Source of the DNA: Monarcha castaneiventris obscurior
Lineage: Eukaryota > Chordata > Aves > Passeriformes > Monarchidae
Direction: 5' to 3'
Length of the DNA: 64,000 bases
Assembly (NCBI GenBank): GCA_026261815.1
Contig: JAMPIT010000687.1
Location: 372,001 to 436,000, forward strand
Both the position numbers and the translations under genes were made by a program. Shown here piece by piece: positions 34,460 to 59,700 of this stretch. Below the pieces are notes generated by a model. It made no database searches. It was not told the DNA's origin and saw only the letters and a list, made by a program, of their open reading frames with translations. Position 1 is the stretch's first letter; every line of letters starts with the position of its first letter.

Positions 34460-35088
34460 ACGTCTGACGACAGTTCCTGAAATCAATATTTGATTTTTGC
34501 TGTGGGAATCAGTTTCTGGTGCAAGTATATTATTGTTGCTTACACATACATTCTGGGACTGCATTTCTGTACAAACATACACATCCTGGAGCTCTGCCAG
34601 ACGAGGAAATCCCACCAAATGCTTATCTCTGGAATGTACCTTCTCAGGGCTTCTTCAGACAGAAATCCCTTGAACCGCACATTTTTTGCAGCCACCTGTT
34701 TGTGCTTTTCTCAGCCTCAGCAAAATGCTGTCATCTTTAAAATTTTAGCACAAATTATTTTGCATCATATACTAGAGCAGCAGAACTCTAATTAAAGATC
34801 CAGCTGAAAATGCAGAAATGTCAACATGACAAAAAGGGAGCCCAAACCCTCGTACCTTTCACTTGAAAATACCTCCCCAGCCCCTTTAGATCACTGCTTA
34901 CAGCCATCACCCCTCTTCAGACCCTGCCCCAAGCATGATTTTAACCCAGCTGCCTCAAAATACTCATTATCCAAAATTCACAAGCAGAATAACTCAAATC
35001 CCAATTGAATGTATTCACCCCACCCAGTAACTGCCCCTCAGTTTGATTTCACAAAGCCACGCCACTTTTATTTAGCCAGCAGAGAGAA
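34460..35088. other. Intergenic spacer upstream of the PABPC4 poly(A) site
   Basis: AT-rich sequence without a supported gene or recognised repeat. It may continue the LTR-like element for some distance. Confidence 0.5.
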
Positions 35089-35089
35089 A

Positions 35090-35463
35090 TGATGGACAAA
35101 CACAATGGTGCAAGTTTATTTCCTTTATTGATAAATGTTTCCCAAACTTTCCAAACTGGATTGTTCAAATTAAACACAAACTCACAAAAATACTTCCAGC
35201 CTAAAATCCTCAACGTCCTCTTTAGAAGACACAAGGAGCAGCTCTATTCTGTCAGAGGAAAAGCTTGCAAACTCCCCAGATTGTGGTTTTGGAAACCTCG
35301 AGCTTCAGAGTTGGCTTTTTAAATAAGATCTTTAAGATTAATTTACAAAATGCAATATAACTATGTGATAAAATGCATGGCCTTGAGATCTGCAGGACAG
35401 TGAAGGATCTTCAAACATCTCGAGCTGATGTCTAGGGAAGGGGCTATTTGGCTTCTTTGTATC
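35090..35463 (-). other. PABPC4: Probable noncoding last exon (3'UTR) of PABPC4
   Basis: On the - strand, CCTTTAG followed by GATACAAAGAAGCC at 35463 looks like a splice acceptor and exon start. The sequence then runs without interruption to the two poly(A) signals. A matching donor, CTG|GTGGGT, lies 13 bases after the stop codon (exon edge 36236). A split 3'UTR is, in my recollection, usual for cytoplasmic PABP genes; the exact junction is inference. Confidence 0.6.
35115..35129 (-). promoter_or_regulatory. PABPC4: Paired PABPC4 poly(A) signals
   Basis: Two AATAAA hexamers on the - strand at 35124-35129 and 35115-35120, following a transcribed AT-rich 3'UTR. They place the transcript end near 35090-35105. 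Confidence 0.75.
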
Positions 35464-36248
35464 CTAAAGGAAAAAGGGGAGACAGGTTAGCTCCAGAATA
35501 GGGAATATTCCAGCATTCCAAGCCATAAGGATTGCAGTATAATTGGGAGGGTACAGAGAAGCTGTTCATGGTGGTCAGATGATCAGAAATCTATTATCCA
35601 CGAGAAACTCAAAATTCTTTGCTAAATCAGCCAGTGAAAAGAAGAATCCTCATCATTCTTCACCAGCTTGAGCTGCAACATCTGATCTCAAAATACTGGA
35701 AATGGCAATTCCAGACAACCCCCAGAACAATGAGCATTAAACACAGGGAGAGACATTCCAATAACCAAAAACCTTCTCGGAACAACTCCAAACACAGGTG
35801 ACACCACTTGTGTGGACAGAGCTGGCCAGTGAAACATTTCCAACATTTAATATATCCCAAAGGCAGATGGTTTCCAGGATAAGGAACAGGCATTAAGAGC
35901 CTGCTTAGCCTCAAAATCACCTTGGGGCTGAGCTCCTTGAGGCTGTTTCCCAGTTCAGCATCCCCACGTTTTTGTCCTTGCTTTTCATGTCAGCTGCAAG
36001 GAACACTTCAGGGACTTGGACACCACCATCCTGCTGTTTATTTAAGGGATCTAAAGAATATTCCTTAAGTTCTACATAAGGATTTTCTGCTGGGAGGAAC
36101 TACATGAGGAGCTTTTTGTTGTTAAAAGAGTGGACTTGAATCAGACAAGTGCTGGTTGCAGACCCACATGAATTGTTGTGTTTTATCTGCTGATTCTGGC
36201 AGCTTTTCACTGAAACTCAGGATTGAGACACCCACCAGTCATCCTGGT

Positions 36249-48809
<12,561 letters not shown>

Positions 48810-49231
48810 TCAACCACTGGGGACCACTGGGGACCACGGGGTTTTACACTTGGGGGTTTCAAGTGGAGCTTCTGATAAATATTAATCTTGTGGGGGGAGG
48901 GAACACTCAAACTCTTAATTAAAGCCTAAGCTGCGGCCTGCAGAAGCTTGGGACGGGGTGGGGGGAGCCGGTGGGAGGGTGGGCGCCAGGACACAGAGCA
49001 GCGGAGAGGGCTGTGCAAGCTTCAAAAAAATCAGCAAAAACACCCCAAAGTTAAGCTTCCTGGAGAGCAGGGATCGGATACGACGCCAAAATTCATACGC
49101 CGGCTGCCGAGCGCTTTGAAGGCAAAAAACCTCCCAAACCCCACGTCTCTTATTTTTCGCTTCGGTTTCGCCCAGATTCTGCGGAGCGGCGGCCCGTCGA
49201 TCTTCTGAGGAAACAAAAAATAAAAAAAATT

Positions 49232-49260
49232 TAAAAAAAAAATATATATATATATATATA
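49232..49260. repeat. A-rich and (AT)n simple repeat in the PABPC4 5' region
   Basis: A run of A followed by about nine AT units lies between the start codon (48782) and the TATA-like promoter. It would be in the 5'UTR or in a short 5' intron. Confidence 0.8.
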
Positions 49261-49509
49261 AAGCTCTAACACGCACTAATACAACCACTTCTTTCTAAAT
49301 TAGCTCGGCTAGATCGCCTAAAGGCATTATAAATAAACCAGCGCGGCTGTGGCGGCGCGGCCGCCCGCACGCGGCGGCCTGAGGGAGGGAGGGCGGGCGG
49401 CCAGGCAGGGAGGGAGGGAGCGGCCGCCGCCGCCGCGCTCACCCCGCACCCCGCGCTCCCCCGAGCCCTCCCTGCCCCACAGCGGGGTCGGCAGCGCCGG
49501 TCCCGACCC

Positions 49510-49620
49510 CGACTCACGCGTTGCGGACGGAGGGGCGGCGTTTTCGGGCGGCGGCGGCGGCGGGCGGCCCTTTATAGGCGCCGCGGCGGCGCGAGTGGGC
49601 CGCGGTGCCGCCGAGAGGAG
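49510..49620 (-). promoter_or_regulatory. PABPC4: TATA-containing CpG-rich promoter of PABPC4
   Basis: On the - strand CTATAAAG lies at 49570-49577, in very CpG-rich sequence, about 790 bases upstream of the ATG. A start about 30 bases downstream would be near 49540. AACGC|GTGAGT at about 49515 could be the donor of a short noncoding first exon; otherwise the 5'UTR is a single long leader. Which is true cannot be read from sequence. Confidence 0.5.
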
Positions 49621-49829
49621 GCGGCCGGGCCCGGCCCGGAGCGCCCCGCGCAGCACCAGGCGCCGCCCAGCGGGCGGGAGGACCCCCCCCCCCCCGGTTC
49701 CCGCCATTTCGGGGCCCCCGCAGGAGAGCGGCCCGCGGTTGGGAGTGATTAAAGTTTAATATTGTCGCTTCCCCAGATTGATTTTTGAGTTGTTTTAATT
49801 GATGGTAGGCGGTGCCTGCTTGCTCTCGG

Positions 49830-50085
49830 GACAATTAAAGGGAGGAGGTGCTGGAGGGGGTCCAGCGGAGGCCACAAAGGTGATTTGGGGGCTGGAGCAT
49901 CTCCCTGATGAGGAGAAGCTGCCGGAGCTGGGCCTGATCAGGCTGGAGAAGGCAAAGCTGAGAGGGGATCCCATAAATCCGTAAAATATCCCCAAGGGGT
50001 GTCAGAGGATGGTGCCAGAGTGTTCAGTGGTGCCCAGCGAGGAGCAGCAGCCATAAATTAAAATAGAAGTTTCACCTCAACATTT
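49830..50085 (+). mobile_element. CR1 LINE fragment upstream of PABPC4
   Basis: GGAGGGGGTCCAGCGGAGGCCACAAAGGTGAT, then GGGCTGGAGCATCTCCCTGATGAGGAG and CTGATCAGGCTGGAGAAGGCAAAGCTGAG, reproduce the conserved CR1 3' region in order, with later parts increasingly diverged. Confidence 0.8.
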
Positions 50086-50089
50086 AGAG

Positions 50090-53000
50090 AGATTTAGGGA
50101 CGAACAATCCCCTGGGGGCAGCTGGCAGAGAGATGGATCCAGAGCAACAAGCCCTAGAGGGGTTTTTGGGGTTGTTTTCCCTCCCACCCCATGCTCCATT
50201 TGTGGATGCCTCACGGGACAGCTCAGCCCCACCAAAAAACACAAAAAACCCAGGGAAGCCTCTTGGGGAGAGAGGGGCCATGGGGCTGGGACCAGGGCAA
50301 GGAGGAATGCACCAGGAGAGCAAACAATTCCTCTGGGATCACTTTCCTCCCTGCTCCAAGCTCTGGTTTTGGAGGTGTTGCTGGCAGCGGGATGAGGAGC
50401 GGCTGGAGCTGGAGCTGTTCCCACAACCTCCTCCTCTTCAGAGCATAATTTTTCCTCAAAATAAGCACAAGTTCCTGCAGCCGTGCCAGCTCCCATCACG
50501 GGCTGCCCTGGAGCAGGACCAAGGGTCCCGATGTCTCTCCGTGGAAGCGAGCTGTCAGTCCTTCTTCCCAGGGTGAGGCTTGAACAACTCCGAATGCAGC
50601 AGAAAGCTGCTGGGATGGGAGAGGGATTCACCCCCCTCTGCTGCTGTCCTGGGGCTTCACGCTCACGAGATCAGCTCCAGGGAGACCTGTAATTATCTGT
50701 TTCCAGCATCTTCAGCGGAGCGTGAAGACACAGCAGTGCAGGATTCAGTGATTCATCAGTGACCTTCAGGCTCCACCGATGTCCTGTTAAGGGGGACTAA
50801 GATAGTGTGTAGAGGCTGGTGAGCTGGGCATTGTGGCTTTTCAAGCCACAATTTCAATCCAAAATTTCAATCCCAATTGCCTTTAATTTGCTTTAAAAGC
50901 GGGATACAGTGTTATCATAAAAAACGGGATGTGATATCTACCCCATAGCTACAGTAGAATCATCAAGAGCAGCGGAATAAAGATGAAAGCAGCAAAGCAA
51001 GTTGTGACGATTTGCCATATTTTCTGTCTTGAAAACCACAAGTGGCACAAATCATCCTCCTCCTGGTCTCATCATTCTCCCGACAGCTGACGGTGCTGGG
51101 AGGCCGCTCTGGTGGGGCCACGCCTGCCACTGTTTTGTGCTTGGTCCTTCACAGCTGGCACCTCCTCGGCTGGGAAACCATGGACTGACACTGCTGTGGA
51201 AGTGTTCAGCTCCTGCTTTGACAGCTCGAGTCAAAACACAGCCCAGCTCAAAGCATTTCCACACAGAGCACCCTTTGGCTGCAGCAGCCGCTGTGGCTAA
51301 GCTGCGAATGGCTTTGATTTGAAGCATATTTAGTGACATTTGTGTTCCCTCCCCCAGGGACTCGGTGCAGAAAGCCACAGTGCTGCCTCCTCCTCAATCC
51401 TTTTCACCTCCCAACACGGACTGATGGGCTGGGGGTACTAAACTGCCCTCAGGGACCTCGCTGCTCTTGGTGCCCTCAACACACGAGTGCAGCTGCTGCT
51501 GGTGGCCAGCGATACCTGAGATCCTCCCAGCTCTGCCTCTCAGGACCTTCAGCAGCCCCTGGAGCAGAGGGGACATCTGTTAATGGCTTTATCTTCCCAA
51601 TCCATCCCCATGGATGGTGCTGGTGGAGGACACATCCATCATCCCGAGGCCTCCCGGAGCTGCTCTGCTGCCGGGTGTCTGAGCTGTTCCTCGGGTCCCT
51701 GATGGTCGCCCGAAAAGATCACCCAATTCCCAGCCCAGATGGCAGCAGGTTTTCAACCAAATGCTGCCCCCCGGTTTAGGATTTCTCCAGCTCGGCTTTA
51801 GGATTTCCACCAGCAGATGGCAGGGCGGGATTGCTCCACGAACAGCCAAGGAGGGCGAGCGTTTCACCCAGGGCAGGGCAGCAGCACAAGGGAGTTAAGG
51901 CACGTTTTCCATGCAGGGGAATTCGGGAGAGCAGAGCACCTGCTGCCCAGCAGATCTCCCACAGCCTGGGAATGTCCCCGTCCCCTCCAAGGCTCGTTCG
52001 TCAGGATCCTGCTGTGTTCCAGCCGTGTGGGGCTGTTTAGCCTTGTTTAGCATCGCTGTCCCACCCTGCAGCCCCAGCCCACACCTTCCCACAGGGCCTC
52101 CTCATCAGGAATTTTTTTGCCTGAAGAACAAGGATGCACGGAGAGTTCGGGGATTTCCCCTGCAGGGTAGATCAAAAGTTGCCAGGATGTATTAGAGGAG
52201 ACGTTTAGGCTAAAGAAAACCCTGGGAAAAAAAAGAAATGAGGTGAAGCTGCAGTCCTGAGCTACTGCTCTGTAATCACCGTGTTGCCGTGGGGAGAAAA
52301 CCCCACGGGCCTGAACCGATGCCCTTCCACCCACCCCGGCTCCCGTTTGATCCCGCGGAGATCAGGAAGTGGGGTTTTGTTTTTTTCCCACCGTCTCTGT
52401 TTTGTTTTACCACTGTAGCCCGCGGGGCCGGTTTGTGTGCCTGCCTCCCACGGAGGGTAATTTGGTTCCTCTCTCTGGCCGAGGCCACACCAGAGCACTG
52501 AGCTCCCACCGCCGCCTCCAGCCGGGTCAGGGCAGCCCAGGCACCAGCGGGACGACCCGTCATCAATAGCCCTATTATTGCTCTTGAAGTTTCTCCCTGC
52601 TTCCAGACGGATGCTGCATTACTCCATCACAGCTGCAGTTGCTCCCTTCCAGCAATTCCCCGCACAGCACTTAAGGAAGGGATTTATGGGCGGTTTTGAA
52701 AGGCATTTTGCAGCGAGAAGGAGTTATGGGAAAGGAAGTTGAATTCCCACCATTCCCCAGTAAAACTCTCCCAAGCATCTTTGGCGAGAGGGATCATTTA
52801 CTGGTCCTTTCCTCAAAACAGAGACAGGCTCTCAGCTGTGGTGCTTTGTTTAGTCCAAAGCGTTTCCCGACAGCGAGATGCCACAGGGGTTATTCTGCTC
52901 CCGGCTGCAAAGGGTCAGGAGACCAGGGCGAGCCCTCAGTCTGGCTGCTGGAGGCTCTGCCAGACCCCATCTGTTCCCTGACACTTTTGTAGACCCTAAA

Positions 53001-53300
53001 TGAAATGATTTCTTCTCAAGTGACAGATTATTGCCAATCTCAGGGCAACCCGGCTGACTTTGACTCATTTTCCAAAGTGAAAAAGTCTTGGCGCCAGAGT
53101 CATCAAGAGCCATAAAACAATCTCAGGGGATGTCGCCTTAAAAGCTGCATCTCACCTTTTTTTGAAGCTTTTCAGGAATCCAAACCTGCCACAAAATTAC
53201 TCATCGAGGGCCTTCACAGGTCCCTTCCGTGATCCAGGCAGGCTGGATGAGCAGATCGGATTCACTCCAACACTTATATTTCACAACCAGGACAGGGGGT
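50090..53300. other. Intergenic region between PABPC4 and HEYL
   Basis: No supported gene. The stretch 50790-51010 is AT-rich, with repeated CAATTTCAATCC words, and may be an old transposon. No open frame shows a known domain. Confidence 0.55.
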
Positions 53301-53309
53301 TTGAAAGAC

Positions 53310-53315
53310 TTTATT
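53310..53315 (-). promoter_or_regulatory. HEYL: Probable HEYL poly(A) signal
   Basis: AATAAA on the - strand, 1.86 kb beyond the HEYL stop; another at 53446-53451 (- strand) would give a slightly shorter transcript. A long 3'UTR is usual for HEYL as I recall, but which signal is used is inference. Confidence 0.5.
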
Positions 53316-55176
53316 GGACACCTTTGCTGATGTCACAGCTCGTGAATCTAAGAGCAGTGCACAGTGTAAATTGAGGCCGTGAGCTCTAGTGCACAAACCA
53401 GCCGCAGGAACAGCCAGGGGCCGCGAGGACCTCCCTCCTGTGACTTTATTAAAAGGAAATCTGTTGTTCCTGGCTGATTCCGGGCGCTTGAGGACAAGGG
53501 TGAGAAGTAGCAGAGGCATTTCTGTGCGTTAAGTGCGGACGACTTCCATCAAAACAACTGGGAGGGACTCACTTTCCCAACAAGGGCAGATACACACATT
53601 GACATGCACATGGCAGATACCATCTGCAGGAAGGAAAACAACAGCTCATCCCCACAGCCCCGCCGGCTGCACCTCTGACCCGAGGCATGGGAAGAGTTTC
53701 TCCCATTCAAAAAGGGATCTTCTCCCTCTTTTTTACCTTTCTTTGCTCTGACTTTTTCTCTCTTTCCGTGGCAGAGGTGGGCAAGGGGTGGGCACGCAGC
53801 TGGGTCCAGGATATTCTGCACGTGTGTTATCCCAGCAAGTCAAGGCACAAATGCAGGGAGCTGGGGCTGTTCCGGGAGCACTGGGAAACCCTGCCCTGCC
53901 ACCAAAGGGACGTGGCACAGGAGCAGGGCGGCTTGAAAGCTTCAAGTTTCTGTTCTTTCTGCCCAAAGAAGAGAGGAGGGGAGGCCAGCTGGAGGAGCCG
54001 AGGTGGGATGTGCTGTGTCAGTCACCTAGGGACACACAGGGCAAGGCAGGGAGAGCTCTCAGGACTCAGGACAAGTGCAGTGACACCTCAGTGGGTTTTG
54101 GTCCCGGCCCAGGGAGGGGGATGAGGGGTGTGAGACCCAAATGTGGTGCTGGAGAAAGCAAACAGAGACGTTGTTGGGAGGAGAGGGTGAGGGATGCTGG
54201 GCTCAAGGAGAACGAGGGAGGCACTTCAGGCTGCTCCCAACCATTTTCCCCCCTTTTGCAGTCACGGCTGTTCAGCAGGGGGTGGAGGAGAGGCAGCTCC
54301 AGCACGGAGACTGGCAGAGGGAAAGGCATTTTCTTCTCACTTTGGCCGTCAGACTTTCCCCTCCGTGACAGGCATCCCTTTGAAATCCTCTGTCTCGCCT
54401 CTTCACACCTCGGTGCGGGGCAAGGGCTGCACCCAGGCAGCCTGGCCGGCTGCTCCGGCAGGGTTTGTGCCGGGAACTCAGCTCAGACCCTGCAGCCACG
54501 CCGGGATTTCAGCGGGGCTGTGGGAACGAGCCCTGCTAAGCCGCTGCCTCACTCCACCTTAAGGGCACATAAGTGGGAAAAGCTGGTAATGCCGAGAGGA
54601 AAGCACAGGGATTAGCAGGCAGCCAGTTCTCTTCGGGAGCTGGGGAGGGGCTGGAGCCTGCCCCGTGGGTGCCAGCAGTGCTGGGCACGGGGTGTGAGCT
54701 GCGTCCACCCCACCACACCAAAATTAGGTGCTGCAGCCGGGGGGGACGCGTCGCAGGGAATCGAGTCTGGCTGGCAGCTCCGAGTCCCCGGGGAAATAAA
54801 GACAGTATTTCAAGGCTGGCTGTTTTCCAAAGGAGAGCAAGGCTGGGTTCTGCAGAGGGGTTTGCTGGAGGAGGGACGGGGTTGGGATCTGCGTGTGTCC
54901 CCTCCCTCGTAGCCAGAAGGGTCTGGAGCACGGCCCCGTGCAGACAAGTGCATGGAATCGGATGTGATTTAGGTTTGCAGGCATCACGAGGGAGAGGACG
55001 TGCGACGAGGCGAGGCGAGGAGGGCGCTGCGAGGAGGGAGGGAAGAGCAGAGAGAATTTTCTCTATGGATCCTTGGCTTCTGCAAAGCAGGAAAGATGCC
55101 TTTTCAACCGAGTTTGTGCTCAGCCCTGCGGGCAACGAGCGCTGAAGAACTCCTATCTCCGGAGGGGAAGGCAGGG
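53316..55176 (-). other. HEYL: Presumed HEYL 3'UTR
   Basis: Sequence after the HEYL stop codon with no coding evidence of its own. The frames seen on + here have no recognisable domain. The extent depends on the poly(A) signal used. Confidence 0.45.
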
Positions 55177-56763
55177 TCAGAAAGCCCCGATTTCCGTCGC
55201 CCAGGAGCGGCAGATCCTGGATGTCCCAACCCTGATCCCGGGTCCCTGCGCGGCAGCGCCCAAGACGGGAGGTGCCGCGTAAGCTGGCGGCACAGGGATG
55301 CCGGCAGAGGCTGGCGAGAAGAGGAATGTGGCGATTTGGCTGCTCTTGGACGAGCCCTCCCTCAGTGCTCCCGCTGGCGACGGCATCCTGGGCACGGCTG
55401 GCACGGCTGCGGCCGAGCTGGAGCCCCGGGCCCTCCGGCTGGAGGAGCCCACCCTGCTGGCCAGGAAGCTCCGGCGGGATGGCAGCATCTCACCGGGGAC
55501 ACGGCGGAGCGGGGCCGGCCTCACTGCCGGGCTCGGGTAAGCCAGGGAAGATGCAGTCAAAACAAGCGGAGCGGGAGCAGCCTCCCTCCTGGGGATCTGC
55601 ACGGGCCCGGCGGCGCCGTGCAGGAAGGACCACGGCCAGCTCTGGATGGGCAGCAGGGAGGTGGCCACGGGTGAAGGCTCCATTTCTGCCACGTAATTAT
55701 TCAGGTGGGAGAGGAGTCGCAGCCGGATGGGGTCGGCGGCGTTCTGGCCCTCGAGGACGCCCAGGTACCTGACAACTTCGGTGAGACACTCGCGGAAGCC
55801 AATGCTTCTGTAATCCACGGCCAGAGCCCGGGCATCCAGGAAGCCTGGAGGGAGAGAGGATGTGGGTGACAGTAAGGCCGTGCAGAGCTCAGGAATGCGC
55901 TTGGATTTCAGTACCCTCTCTAGTGCACTGTGTATTTCACTTGAGGCACTTTGCTGCCGTGTGATATTCCTGAAGCAGGCAGCCAAGTGGGTGTCCCCAG
56001 GGACTGGGCGTTTTGCGTGCGTGAGAGAGGCGTCTGTGGTTATCTCAGCGGGATAAACCCGCCGGGGTCAGGGAGCCTCTCACTCCGTGTGAGACCAGGG
56101 ACAGGTTTCATCAGCTCGGGAAGGAAGGAGGAATTTTTTCCCGTTGGATTCTATCAGTTATCACTGCTGGAGATGTGGCTGTGGGCTGGATGGGCACTGG
56201 GGTGGGGCTGCCTTTGCCAATGGGCCATTCCAATCAGGACAGCTTAGCGCCACTTCCCCCTGCCCGGCTCCCAAAATTTACACTCCCTTTAAATCAGCGT
56301 CGCGGGGCAGTGGCAGAACCAAAACAGCTGGGCTGAGAAAGCTCAAAGCCACAGAAATCAGCAACCAGCCGCTGATTTTCAGGCTTCTGCTCCCAACTTG
56401 CAGCTTCGTGGGGCCGTAAGCAATAAAAGCAGAGAAATGTCACAGCACAGTGAAGCGCTGGACCACTGTGCTTGACGGGGTCTCTCGTGACAATGCGGCC
56501 CTTTGTTGCAGTGCAGTCAAACTGAATATCTAAACAAATGTTCCAGACCAAGTTACAGCCCTGAACCAAAGCCTGGATGCCAGCAATGTCCCCAGCAAGC
56601 CAAAACTGGGTGGTAAGCAAGCCAGAGGCTTCTTTACTGGAGCTGTGATCTCCATCCTGTTAACTGGAACAGGACAGAGGGTCTGTACTGAGGTCCCAGT
56701 ACAAATAAGACCTTTGTTGAATTTTGCACAGGGCTCCCTCTCTCTTCTTACAACAACCAAGAG

Positions 56764-56795
<32 letters not shown>

Positions 56796-59700
56796 ATAGA
56801 AAGGAAAAAAAAAAGCCTTGTTTATTTGCAGAGTCCTCATGCAGAATTCAGCCTCCGCAGGAAATGTATCCCAGGGAGGAGGTAAAGGGTTTAATATGGT
56901 TTTTCTGGAAGCAGGCTCCATTTCTGAGCAGGAATAAATGAGTCTCTGGCTGAAGAGCTTTTAGCAGGGGGTGTGACACCAGCAGTGCTGTCCCTGTGGG
57001 GCTGGGGGGGGGTCACCATCCCACCTCTCCCACTCTCCCAAATGGATGCACGGGATGCTGACCCATCTGTAGGAAAATGCCCATCTGCCCACCCTCAAAA
57101 GAATATTTCCCTTGGGAAGCCAGCAGGGCTGGCTGGAGGCAGCTCGCTGCTGCTGCTGCTGACGGGGAATTTTCCTTCCAGATTTGCACCTTCACCTCAC
57201 CCATGTGCTCCTAAGAGCAGTCCTTACCTGTTCCTCCTGTGGCGTGAAGCATTTTCAGGTGATCCACTGTCATTTGTAGAATTTCTGCCTTCTCCAGCTT
57301 GGAAGACCCCTGTGTTGGGAGCAGAAAGGAAAAGCCATTTGTCGTTTTATGGTCCAGGGCTTTGTGCCTCTCAGGAGCCAGGGTCTGACCGATGATTTCC
57401 TCCCTGAAACCTCCCCAAAGCCCAGGAGTGCTCAGAGTGGCACGGGGCATCCACCAGGGCTCTGTTTTTTTACACCAAGCGAGCAGAAAAAAGAGCTCCT
57501 TCCCGATGCAGCTGGAAAAATCCCTCTTTCCATGCTTCCTCATATCTGCAAAACACTTCCTAGACTGAATTTATCCTCCCCAGGGCTCCTGAATATTTGC
57601 CAATATCGTTCCACCACCCCATTCCCACCACCTACTTACTCCCCGGGGTGAGGATGATAAGAAAGGCAGAGCCTTGCTGCGGAATTTCTCCTTCTGGAGG
57701 CTGCAGCCCAAAGCCTGCAGCCCTCCTGGGAGGGCCCCAGGGGCTCACACAAGCACACACCTGCTTCTCAAAGGCCGTGGGCACCAGGCGCCGCAGCTCC
57801 GAGAGGCTGCTGTTGATGCGGTCACGGCGCCGCTTCTCGATGATCTGGGGAGATTTCCAAGCAGAGAGAAGAAACCACAGTCACTCACAGCCACAGCTCA
57901 GGGAGATAAAGGCCTCCAGGTGCTTTTGGAAGGGCCACGTGTGCGTGTGAGTGTTTTGGGGTGCAAAAGTGGAGCGAAGAAACGTGAACTGATAACCCCA
58001 GGTGAAATTGCTTTCTGCTTTTCCACCAAATTTGAGGCCAAACCTCCGCAAAAACAAAATGGCTTTGGGGAGATTTCTGCAGAGGATGGAGCACGAGGGG
58101 TGTGAAGGTGAGGTTGCACTGTGTCCTCACAAGGAGGACAAGCCAACAGCTCCCTGGTGCACACAGTGGGGACATCCCTGGCCCTGCTGATCATAAGGAC
58201 ACTCACCCCTCTCCTCTTCTTCCTGGCTTGTATCTGAGATGTCGTAGTGGGAGACACAGACCTGGAAACATGGCTGGAAAGGAAGGAGAGGGGATCATTT
58301 CCAGCGCTGGCTGGAGAGCAGCCTCTGTTGCACATATGTTCTCCACACGTTTGCCATCTGCACTTTCCTCCCCCCACCCCAAAAAAAGGCCTTCTGTGGT
58401 TCCCATCTCATTTTTACCCACAACACAGAGCTCAGGAATTGGGGACAGGGAGCCAAGCAGAGACGTGAATCCCGCTCTCTCCCCTCCAAGAATCTCCCAC
58501 CAGATCCCAGAAATCTGGGATGGATTTCTGCACCAAAATGTCCAGGCACAATTCTTCAATCCCAGCCTGCGATGGCATCTCCATGGGGCTGGGAAAGAAG
58601 CTCTGGAGCTCTGGAGTCGTGGCCTTTTTTCCTCCATGTGTGAACCTCCCGTCTCTCGTGTCTGAGCCTGCCCTGTCTCCAGGCTTTGCATCCACGATAG
58701 CAGGAGGGATCTGAGCTCCAGGGATCCCAGCTCCCACCCAGGGAGGGCTGGCTGCTCCTCAGGGTGAGGCCAGCGGTGGCACTGATGTGGTTTCTGAGGG
58801 CTTCCCGGAGAATCGCTTCCCAAACCACAATTTTTGGGGTGGGCTGGGATGTTCTGAATGTTCCGAACCATTCAGAGAGGGGCCAGGCGCTGGGCAGGGA
58901 GGACACCTGGAAGGAGGTGACGGAGCAGGGACCCTCCTGCTGGCTCAGGGGCATCGTGGGGACAGGCCCCACAAACCACCCTGTACCCACCAGGCTAAAA
59001 ACACCAAAATTCAGCTCTGGACATGCAGAGAGAGGCAAAGTTCAACCCTCAGGTCCCCATAACGATGGATAACCGGCCGTGGGAAACTCCCTGGAGCAAG
59101 ACCCCGTGGTTGAGGGGGAAATGAGGCTGGCCAGGCCATCTCCCCCCTCTCCCAGGCAGTGTTTGTCCCTCTGGAAAGCAGAGCTGGCTCAGGGCTGTTT
59201 CTGTGCCTTACAAAACTCAGAGCAGGGATGTGAACACGTGTCCACCTCCAATCCCGGCCAGCCCAGTGCGCCGCAGGGACCAGAGCTCATGTCAGACACC
59301 CAAATCTGGAAAGGGCCACTTGGGTCCACCCCAATCCGAGTGTTTTTCAGTCTGACAAAGCATTTTAATAGGAGTCCTTTGAGGATTTTCCTGCACAGAC
59401 AGGGCTGTCTGCAGCCAGCCCAAAACTAGACCCAAAATGAAAAATAGGCCTGAGCGAGGCGCTTTCAGAAGTGGTTTTACACAATAACACGTTCTTCTGC
59501 TGCCTGCTCCGCTCATCTCCATACAGGTCCCCTATTTGAATGTCTGCTGGGTGGGCTCTCTCTGGGCAGAGGTGCTGCTGGCTGGCTCCACAAGTACCAA
59601 CACGCGTCGCCAGCTACGCAGACATGCACAGAATGAGCAATTTCTGTGTGAAAAATGGGCTCTGCACGGACACCGGGGTGTTTTAGGTGCAGGGGGTAGG

